56,433 nucleotides of DNA. Origin: Sulfurovum sp. (GTDB lineage: Bacteria; Campylobacterota; Campylobacteria; Campylobacterales; Sulfurovaceae). Below, in pieces: positions 50,442 through 56,433 of the stretch (positions are counted from its first letter, which is position 1; every line of letters begins with the position of its first letter). The stretch covers positions 1-56,433 of the forward strand of contig JAMORY010000012.1 of the NCBI GenBank assembly GCA_027063305.1, read 5' to 3'. The notes beneath the pieces were generated by a model. It made no database searches, was not told where the DNA came from, and saw nothing but the letters and a program-made list of their open reading frames with translations. The translations under genes were made by a program, and so were the position numbers.

Positions 50442-52538
50442 ATGATGGAACATAAGAGTATCTATATCGCATCCTCTCAACCGCGTTCAGGCTCACTACT
50501 TGTCGCCATCGGCATCATGGAGATGCTCAAGGGACACTACGGGCGTGTCGCATTTTTCAGGCCGGTCATCGAGAACCCTGACATAGAAGATGAGAACATC
50601 CGATCTATGATCGAACACTTCCGACTCAATATCGACTACGCATCGTGTGTGGGGTTTAGTGCACAAAGCTATGTGCAGGCCTACACCCAAGGAACACTCG
50701 ACGGACAGATCGAAATGCTCATAGAGAAATATAAAGCCTTGGAGTCCGCGTACGACTTCGTTCTTATCGAAGGCTTTCCCAGAAGCTACTTCAGCCCCTA
50801 TTTCGACTTCGATCTGAACGTGCTCATCGCACAGAACCTCTCAAGTGCCTACATTGCCGTCATACAAGCCCAAAATAAAAGCTGTCAGCTACTCCAAAGG
50901 GAGATCCAAACCCTTCATAACCGTCTAGAAAAAGAGGCGTGCCATCACATTGCGACATTCCTCAACCGTGTTTCACACGATCAGATCCAAGCGTGCCAGA
51001 AGCTACAACTTTCAAGTGGTACGACACCTCCGTATTTTTTCATTCCCAATGCACCGGAGCTTGACCGACCGACTCTTTTGGAAGTAATCGAACACCTTGG
51101 TGCGACACGCATCAACGGCAGTGACGATGCCATGCAACAGTGGGTGAAGCACAAACAGATTGCGGCAATGGATATAGAGAGCTATGCATCGAGCCTCAAA
51201 GAGGGATCACTTGTCATCGTACCCGCAGATAGAAGTGAGATCATCCTCTTCTCTTTGCTTGCATATCAAAGCCACACCGCTACGCATATCTGCGCTCTTC
51301 TTCTAAATGGTCCCAACACACTCTCAACAACGATCGAACCGATCGTGCAAGACTTAAAGATAGCACTCCCCATCATTACTACACACCACACATGCTACGA
51401 TCTTCCCCTTATACTCGAAGAGATCAAACCCTCCATCAGCCACCTGACCACCAAAAAGATCACCTTTGCCAAAGCGCTCTTCGATGCGCATGTCGACAAG
51501 GAGGTGCTTGTATCCCACTGCCATGCCAAACATACCGACATTCTTACCCCCATGATGTTCCAGTACCGCATCTTAGAACAAGCCCGTCGTAAAAAAGAGC
51601 GCATTTTACTTCCGGAGACACAGGATGCGCGTATTTTACATGCTGCAGAGACCCTACTTCGGCGTAATATCGTACAGGTCATGCTTCTTGGGAATAAACG
51701 GAGCATCGAAGAGAGAGCGAAGCGGCTGGGAATCTCTCTTGGGAGTGCAACCTATGTTGATGCGGACGATACAACGCTTAAGACACGTTTTGCAAAACGC
51801 TACTACACTTTACGCAAACACAAAGGTATCACCCCTCAGCAAGCTGAAGAGATCATGGAGAGCCCTACCTATTTCGCCACGATGATGGTAGCAGAGGGCT
51901 ATGCCGACGGAATGGTGTGCGGGGCGACACATACTACCGCAGACACCCTGCGCCCAGCACTTCAAATCATCAAGACAGATCCGCAAACCCCACTGGTCTC
52001 TTCAATCTTCTTTCTTTGTCTCAAACAGCGTGTGCTTGTCTACGGCGATTGCGCCTTGAACCTCGATCCCGATGCCGAAGCTTTGGCGAACATCGCACTC
52101 TCCTCCGCACAAACGGCACGGCAGTTCGGCATCGATCCCAAAGTAGCGATGCTCTCTTATTCCACAGGAGACTCAGGCAAAGGCCCTGATGTCGAGAAGG
52201 TTCGACAAGCAACCGATATCGTTCGTAAACGCGATCCAAAACTCCCTGTTGAAGGTCCCATCCAGTACGATGCCGCTATCGATCCCGAGGTCGCCCGTCA
52301 AAAACTACCCAAAAGTCAGGTTGCAGGGAAGGCAACCGTGTTCATCTTCCCTGACCTCAATACGGGGAACAACACATACAAAGCCGTTCAACGTGCCACG
52401 GGTGCCATTGCGATCGGTCCTGTACTGCAAGGGCTTAGATTACCGGTCAACGACCTAAGCCGTGGATGCAGCGTAGAAGATATTGTCAATACCGTAGCTA
52501 TTACCGCTATTCAAGCACACTATCTAAAGGAGAAGTGA
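50442..52538 (+). CDS. pta: Phosphate acetyltransferase, long form
   Basis: This 698-residue enzyme converts acetyl-CoA and phosphate to acetyl phosphate and CoA. The N-terminal half has a degenerate P-loop-like domain (YIASSQPRSGSLLVAIGI) and a DRTGG-like domain (about 220-340); the C-terminal half (about 370-690) is the catalytic PTA domain with RILLPETQDARILHAAETL, MVCGATHTTADTLRPALQII, MLSYSTGDSGKGPDVEKV and PDLNTGNNTYKAVQR. This is the E. coli-type long form. It overlaps ackA as TGATG and is the first gene of the pta-ackA unit, read divergently from the synthetase-domain gene. Confidence 0.96.
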   Translation: MMEHKSIYIASSQPRSGSLLVAIGIMEMLKGHYGRVAFFRPVIENPDIEDENIRSMIEHFRLNIDYASCVGFSAQSYVQAYTQGTLDGQIEMLIEKYKALESAYDFVLIEGFPRSYFSPYFDFDLNVLIAQNLSSAYIAVIQAQNKSCQLLQREIQTLHNRLEKEACHHIATFLNRVSHDQIQACQKLQLSSGTTPPYFFIPNAPELDRPTLLEVIEHLGATRINGSDDAMQQWVKHKQIAAMDIESYASSLKEGSLVIVPADRSEIILFSLLAYQSHTATHICALLLNGPNTLSTTIEPIVQDLKIALPIITTHHTCYDLPLILEEIKPSISHLTTKKITFAKALFDAHVDKEVLVSHCHAKHTDILTPMMFQYRILEQARRKKERILLPETQDARILHAAETLLRRNIVQVMLLGNKRSIEERAKRLGISLGSATYVDADDTTLKTRFAKRYYTLRKHKGITPQQAEEIMESPTYFATMMVAEGYADGMVCGATHTTADTLRPALQIIKTDPQTPLVSSIFFLCLKQRVLVYGDCALNLDPDAEALANIALSSAQTARQFGIDPKVAMLSYSTGDSGKGPDVEKVRQATDIVRKRDPKLPVEGPIQYDAAIDPEVARQKLPKSQVAGKATVFIFPDLNTGNNTYKAVQRATGAIAIGPVLQGLRLPVNDLSRGCSVEDIVNTVAITAIQAHYLKEK

Positions 52539-53719
52539 TGAATATACTCGTTATCAATGCAGGAAGCTCATCCCTCAAATGTGCATATTTCAGTGACCAT
52601 ACTGCAATTGTAACCGTACATATAGAGCGTATTGCTGAGGAGAGAAGCCGGATCTCGTTTCACTCTTCTGTATGCAACATCGAAAGAACATCCTCCATCA
52701 AAGACCACCAAGCAGCCCTTGAGGCGATGCAAAGCCTCTTCGATGAAGCTGGAGAACACCACCTGCTTGATGCACTTGATGCCGTTGGACACCGCGTGGT
52801 ACATGGCGGTGACAAGTTTTGCACCCCTACACGCATCACACCCGAGAGTGTTCTACATATCCGTGCCCTCTCACAACTCGCCCCACTCCATAACCCTGCC
52901 AACTTAGAGGGTATCAAAGTGCTCCACCGTGCCTATGCGAACATTCCGCATATTGCCGTGTTCGATACCGCGTTCCACACAACCATCCCATCTTACGCAC
53001 GTACCTATGCCATTGATACTGCCATTGCCAAACGCTATCATATACACCGCTACGGCTTCCACGGCACATCGCACAGCTTCGTAGCCAAAGAGGCGGCAAA
53101 AAGGCTGGATAAACCGCTGGAGAGCCTCAACCTTATTACCCTCCACCTTGGCAACGGTGCAAGCGCCTGTGCCATACAAGAGGGCAGAAGCATCGACACA
53201 TCCATGGGCTTTACACCGCTTGAAGGACTTGTCATGGGTACTAGAAGCGGTGATATCGACCCTGCCATCCTCCCCTACCTTGAGCAAAACGGCTACGATA
53301 CAAAAAGCATCGACAACTTGCTGAACAAAGAGAGCGGACTGCTTGGAATCTGCGGCACCAACGACATGCGCGAGGTCATTTCCCTAGCAGAGCAAGGCAA
53401 CCCGGATGCCACACTCGCACTGGAGATATTCTGCTACCGCATCCGTAAATACATCGGTGCTTACGCCATAGCATTGGGGAGTCTTGATGCCATTGTCTTT
53501 ACAGGGGGCATCGGAGAGCATGCGATCAAGGTACGGCAGATGGTTTGTGAAGGCTTAGGTATACTGGGTGCCAAATATGATGATGCCAAAAATAAAGCTA
53601 TTTGTACTGAGGGTGGGAGTTTTCATCATCATGAGAGTAGTGTTTTGCTTTTGGTCGTACCGACCGATGAGGAGTTGGAGATCGCATTACAGTGTGAAGA
53701 GGCTTTGACTTCTTTATAG
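52538..53719 (+). CDS. ackA: Acetate kinase
   Basis: This 393-residue enzyme makes ATP and acetate from acetyl phosphate. It has the N-terminal VINAGSSSLK, GHRVVHGGDKF, the signature YGFHGTSHSFVAKEAA, LHLGNGASACAI, MGFTPLEGLVMGTRSGDIDP and the C-terminal FTGGIGEHAIKVR. The ATG at 52538 follows AAAGGAGAAG and overlaps the pta stop by one base; a start further upstream at 52466 lies inside pta in another frame. With pta it interconverts acetyl-CoA and acetate. Confidence 0.97.
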   Translation: MNILVINAGSSSLKCAYFSDHTAIVTVHIERIAEERSRISFHSSVCNIERTSSIKDHQAALEAMQSLFDEAGEHHLLDALDAVGHRVVHGGDKFCTPTRITPESVLHIRALSQLAPLHNPANLEGIKVLHRAYANIPHIAVFDTAFHTTIPSYARTYAIDTAIAKRYHIHRYGFHGTSHSFVAKEAAKRLDKPLESLNLITLHLGNGASACAIQEGRSIDTSMGFTPLEGLVMGTRSGDIDPAILPYLEQNGYDTKSIDNLLNKESGLLGICGTNDMREVISLAEQGNPDATLALEIFCYRIRKYIGAYAIALGSLDAIVFTGGIGEHAIKVRQMVCEGLGILGAKYDDAKNKAICTEGGSFHHHESSVLLLVVPTDEELEIALQCEEALTSL

Positions 53720-53723
53720 TGAC

Positions 53724-53747
53724 GGGGAAACCACAAAGGGTTGCCCC
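53724..53747. repeat. Short inverted repeat of a dispersed intergenic type
   Basis: GGGGAAACC (53724-53732) pairs with GGTTGCCCC (53739-53747) with one mismatch. The reverse complement of the wider stretch begins GTAGGGGCAACCC and continues TTTGTGGTTTCCCC, a pattern I associate with short dispersed repeats in many environmental genomes. Only one copy was seen in this window, five bases after the ackA stop codon. Confidence 0.45.
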
Positions 53748-53795
53748 TACGGTTATCTTGATCTCAACCTGCAAGGATGATCCTTATAAAAAGAG

Positions 53796-53822
53796 AAAGA
53801 TCAGATATGCCCTCTGATCTTT
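53796..53822. terminator. Bidirectional terminator between ackA and pqiC
   Basis: AAAGATCAGA (53796-53805) and TCTGATCTTT (53813-53822) form a perfect ten-base stem around a seven-base loop. On the plus strand two more T residues follow (ending ackA); on the minus strand the stem is followed by CTCTTTTT (ending the pqi operon). The pqiC stop codon lies inside the stem. Confidence 0.8.
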
Positions 53823-54376
53823 TTGGCGATCTCTTGGCTGAGGCGGTCTATCATTTTGCTTTGGGTGGTGACGATGCCTTCAAGCGTATTACTGCCGTGT
53901 GCAACATAGTGCACCTTTTCACCGACAACCAAACGGTTCTCTTCTCTATCTGTGAGGCTCCATCGTCCGTTCAGTGTGACCGTACCGTTGACATCTCCGT
54001 CAAAACGGTCGATCTTCACATAGATGCGGTAGCGGTCATCGATAGGCTCTTCCCATGGACTTGCAAGGAAAGTGTGATGTGGCAATAGCTTTGAAAGATC
54101 ATGCGTTAACATCGACTGGATGTTCTTATCGAGCGCACCGACCCATCGCTCCTCCTCATGTAGTTGCAGGTGCCCTTTTGAGAGGCGTGTGACGATCTGC
54201 GGTTTATCTATGTAGTCCGCCACTTCCACCTCTGCAACACCTACGATACTACCGCGAAGATGTACTGTTTGCGCAGCACTGTGTTGCATTTGCGGATGGA
54301 GCTGATAGAAGTTCGACTTGGAGCTACACCCTGCCATCACTGCTGCCGCAACGATACCTAAAACCAACTGTTTCAT
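53801..54376 (-). CDS. pqiC: PqiC-like ABC-type transport auxiliary lipoprotein
   Basis: This 191-residue protein has a lipoprotein signal (VAAAVMAGC, Cys about residue 17) and the PqiC/DUF330 (ABC_trans_aux) domain: FYQLHPQ, VGVAEVEVADYIDKPQIVTR, ERWVGALDKNIQSMLTHDL and the late IVTTQSKMIDRLSQEIA. PqiC sits at the outer membrane and binds the end of the PqiB needle that carries lipids between the membranes. Its gene begins one base before the pqiB stop, in the same operon. Confidence 0.88.
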   Translation of the reverse strand: MKQLVLGIVAAAVMAGCSSKSNFYQLHPQMQHSAAQTVHLRGSIVGVAEVEVADYIDKPQIVTRLSKGHLQLHEEERWVGALDKNIQSMLTHDLSKLLPHHTFLASPWEEPIDDRYRIYVKIDRFDGDVNGTVTLNGRWSLTDREENRLVVGEKVHYVAHGSNTLEGIVTTQSKMIDRLSQEIAKKIRGHI

Positions 54377-55951
54377 CTATTTTCCTTTGATCAACGACTC
54401 AGGATGTCGTTCAAGATAGTCTGTCAAGTGTTTGATCGACTTGGTCGTTCGTGTCATCTCGTCGAGTAATTTTAACAGTTTACGATTAATCTCCGCCGTC
54501 GAGTCGACATAGTTCTTGCGTGCAGCATTCATCATTTTATTGGTATCATTAATAAGTTTGTCCACACTGTCAACCGCATCATCGACTTTTGGGATAGTAC
54601 TGGTACGCACCTCTTTCATCAGATCACGCATCTCAATACCGATCTCATCGAACGGAATATCGGCAATACGCTGCATGATCTTCTGCGCATTGCTCTTAAA
54701 CGATGCGATCTCGGTCGGAACAGTCGGTATCACATAAAGCCCGTACTCTTTTTTCGGTTCAACATAAGGTATATCTTTATAGAAATCAAAGTCAATATAG
54801 AGTTCACCCGTCAACAAGTTCCCGCTTTTAAGCTGTGCTCTGAAACCTTTTTTCAAGAGTCTAAAAAAGACCGCAACATTCACGTCATTTCCTACCTGTT
54901 TGGCATGACCTTGCATGTTGAATCGCTCAGGTTCGATCTTAATGAGGATCGGTATCTTGAACTCTGCGGTATCGGCATTGCCTACAAGCGAATAACTGAC
55001 CACCTCACCGATCTTCACTCCACGATACTCTACCGGTGCCCCTTCGGAAAGTCCCCTGATCGATTCATTGAAGTATATCCAAAAGAAGATCTCCTTAGTA
55101 TAGTGAAGTTTTTTCGCCTCTTTGAAGTTATCGTAGAGAGTAAAGATATAGCCTTTTGGAACAGGTTTTCCTCTACCATGAGAGGGGAAGTTATCGAACG
55201 CCAATCCTCCCATCACCACAGAGACCAACGACTCAGTTTGAACCTCAATTCCATCAGCCGAGATGTTCGCCCAGATACCGCTTGCATTGTAAAAACGGGT
55301 TTTATCATTAATAAGCTGATCGAACGGTGATTTGATAAAGACCTCAATATCGATCTTCTTACCGTTCTTATCGAGTTTATAGGAAGCGACACTTCCGGCT
55401 TTGAACTTTTTATAGTAGATGGGAGAGCCGACATCCAAAGAGCCGATACTGTCTGCTTGCAGCATAAAGGTTCGCCCTTTCTCACCCGAAGTGACCACTG
55501 GAATGTGATCCAATCCTTTAAAGCGGGTAACGTACTGCTCACCCTGTCTGGGGTCCATCACAATATAGACTCCCGAAAGCAGGGTATCAAGCCCCTGTAT
55601 CTCCCCCATACCTACTTTTGCTTTGACCACCCAAAAGCGTGTCTTTTCAGAGAGGAAGGGCTTCATGTTCTTTTTTAACTCCGCACTCACCGTAACACTC
55701 TTAAGGTCAGGACTGAAAGTCACATCGGTCACCTTCCCCACTTCAACATCTTTATATTTGATCAGGGTCTTACCTGCCTGAATACCTGCAGCCGATTTAA
55801 AGTCGATCTTGATCTCCGGTCCTTTCTCACTCAAAGATTGGTAAAAGAGCATCGCACCGATTACCAGTGCCACGATAGGCACGATCCAGACAGTGGAGAT
55901 CCCTTTTTTCTTCTCATGCCATACGGCATCTTTGATCTGCGTTTCATGCAT
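54377..55951 (-). CDS. pqiB: PqiB-like triple-MCE lipid transport protein
   Basis: This 524-residue protein has one N-terminal membrane helix (TVWIVPIVALVIGAMLFYQSL) and three MCE/MlaD domains: about 45-140 (FKSAAGIQAGKTLIKYKDVEVG), 155-260 (ADSIGSLDVGSPIYYKKFKAG) and 285-400 (NESIRGLSEGAPVEYRGVKIG). A long helical tail (about 420-520) follows, as in PqiB, where it forms the needle across the periplasm. It would move lipids between inner and outer membranes with PqiA and PqiC. It overlaps the pqiA gene by eight bases. Confidence 0.92.
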   Translation of the reverse strand: MHETQIKDAVWHEKKKGISTVWIVPIVALVIGAMLFYQSLSEKGPEIKIDFKSAAGIQAGKTLIKYKDVEVGKVTDVTFSPDLKSVTVSAELKKNMKPFLSEKTRFWVVKAKVGMGEIQGLDTLLSGVYIVMDPRQGEQYVTRFKGLDHIPVVTSGEKGRTFMLQADSIGSLDVGSPIYYKKFKAGSVASYKLDKNGKKIDIEVFIKSPFDQLINDKTRFYNASGIWANISADGIEVQTESLVSVVMGGLAFDNFPSHGRGKPVPKGYIFTLYDNFKEAKKLHYTKEIFFWIYFNESIRGLSEGAPVEYRGVKIGEVVSYSLVGNADTAEFKIPILIKIEPERFNMQGHAKQVGNDVNVAVFFRLLKKGFRAQLKSGNLLTGELYIDFDFYKDIPYVEPKKEYGLYVIPTVPTEIASFKSNAQKIMQRIADIPFDEIGIEMRDLMKEVRTSTIPKVDDAVDSVDKLINDTNKMMNAARKNYVDSTAEINRKLLKLLDEMTRTTKSIKHLTDYLERHPESLIKGK

Positions 55952-56433
55952 GGTTGTTCGTTTCCTTTGTCATAAGATTGTTTTCTGAGGGAATATCCCA
56001 TATCAAGCGTGGATCGAAGCGCATTGCCGCAACCATCGTAACGATGACCACCAACAAAAAGTAGTTCGCCCCTGCACCCGCTTGAATCTCGCTCAAACCG
56101 CCAAAGTGTACCAGTGCGATCATAATGGCAACAACATAGACATCGACCATCGACCACTTTCCGATCAGCTCCGTCAACTCATACAGATGCAGTTTACTTT
56201 TGGGGTTCATCACCCGTTTCTTCCGTACGGTAATCAGCAGATAGATCAAGATCAGCAACTTCGTAATAGGCACGATAATACTGGCAATGAATATCACTGC
56301 TGCGATCAGGTAGCTTCCAGTCTCCAGAAAGTAGAGCACCCCGCTTAAGATGGTATCCGACTGCGTACCGGCGAAGGTATGCACATGCATCATCGGCAGT
56401 AGATTGGCAGGAATATAGAAGACGATACTTGCA
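55944..56433 (-). CDS. pqiA: PqiA-like membrane protein, partial (5' end outside window)
   Basis: The visible 163 residues are the C-terminal part of a PqiA protein; the reading frame is open to the window edge (ASIVFYIPANLLPMMHVHTF follows from the last bases). The PANLLPM motif is the PqiA signature, followed by LETGSYLIAAVIFIASIIVPITKLLILIYLL, in membrane segments, and KWSMVDVYVVAIMIALV, also typical. PqiA is the inner-membrane partner of PqiB. An internal ATG at 56393 is not a real start. Zinc-ribbon Cys motifs of the N-terminal half would be outside the window. Confidence 0.88.
   Translation of the reverse strand, partial: ASIVFYIPANLLPMMHVHTFAGTQSDTILSGVLYFLETGSYLIAAVIFIASIIVPITKLLILIYLLITVRKKRVMNPKSKLHLYELTELIGKWSMVDVYVVAIMIALVHFGGLSEIQAGAGANYFLLVVIVTMVAAMRFDPRLIWDIPSENNLMTKETNNHA

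Noticed and set aside
1-56433. tRNA, rRNA, prophage or transposase genes
   Set aside because: None of the gaps is large enough for rRNA, no cloverleaf was recognised by eye in the gaps, and no protein resembles a transposase, integrase or phage structural protein.

Overview
The window looks like a chromosomal segment of a Campylobacterota (epsilonproteobacterial) organism, most likely a Sulfurovum- or Sulfurimonas-like marine or vent bacterium. This is inferred from gene content and protein character: a compact suf cluster, a TM-anchored MurF, an rlmH/dksA-like/dusB operon, a DUF3302-HlyD efflux set and a YdhV-like aldehyde oxidoreductase. No rRNA or tRNA genes, CRISPR arrays, phage genes or transposase genes were seen. 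Genes are tightly packed, many with TGATG/TAATG start-stop overlaps, and no gene-free stretch exceeds 300 bases.

Layout. (1) 1-2430, plus strand: the end of a suf Fe-S assembly cluster (sufD, sufE, sufT-like), whose two intergenic gaps are filled by near-identical heptamer-bounded repeat elements. (2) 2425-14685, minus strand: a capsule operon read kpsD-kpsM-kpsT-kpsE, then a low-GC polymer cassette (CDP-ribitol synthase fusion, three CDP-polyol phosphotransferase-like proteins of which one looks catalytically dead, and a TagC-like beta-propeller), then kpsC split into two genes, and kpsS. Together these predict a teichoic-acid-like polyribitol-phosphate capsule exported by a group 2 ABC system on a Kdo-linked lipid anchor. 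(3) 14830-16588, plus strand: ubiX, coaD, tmk, with a third, inverted copy of the repeat element and a hairpin over the coaD start. (4) 16687-22870, minus strand: clpB with a consensus promoter, a CopD-like membrane protein, dusB, a conserved membrane protein, a DksA-like zinc finger protein and rlmH. (5) 22950-27074: a divergent L/F-transferase-like protein, a broken GGDEF gene, a low-molecular-weight phosphatase, a DUF805-Sel1 protein and a Crp/Fnr regulator. (6) 27097-34987: murF, a hydrolase, two small proteins, CorA, two L,D-transpeptidases, a YhiN-type flavoprotein and an NlpC/P60 protein, so the region is largely about cell wall and envelope. (7) 34994-43973: an outer-membrane barrel with a small His/Cys-rich protein, a DUF89 protein, ruvA, two hypotheticals, a three-subunit AOR/Fe-S/cytochrome b oxidoreductase, and two secreted proteins. 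(8) 44121-48253, plus strand: DUF3302, HlyD, an outer-membrane factor lipoprotein and a CPA1 antiporter. (9) 48250-50349, minus strand: a large protein with a RelA/SpoT-type synthetase domain. (10) 50442-53719, plus strand: pta-ackA. (11) 53801-56433, minus strand: pqiC, pqiB and a partial pqiA.

The most unusual material is the heptamer-bounded repeat element (three copies, each starting at a stop codon and each with stop-rich strands facing inward), the hybrid Kps/teichoic-type capsule cluster, the 699-residue synthetase-domain protein, and the near-perfect hairpin that encloses the coaD ribosome binding site and start codon. All functional statements rest on motif recognition by eye; no database search was run.
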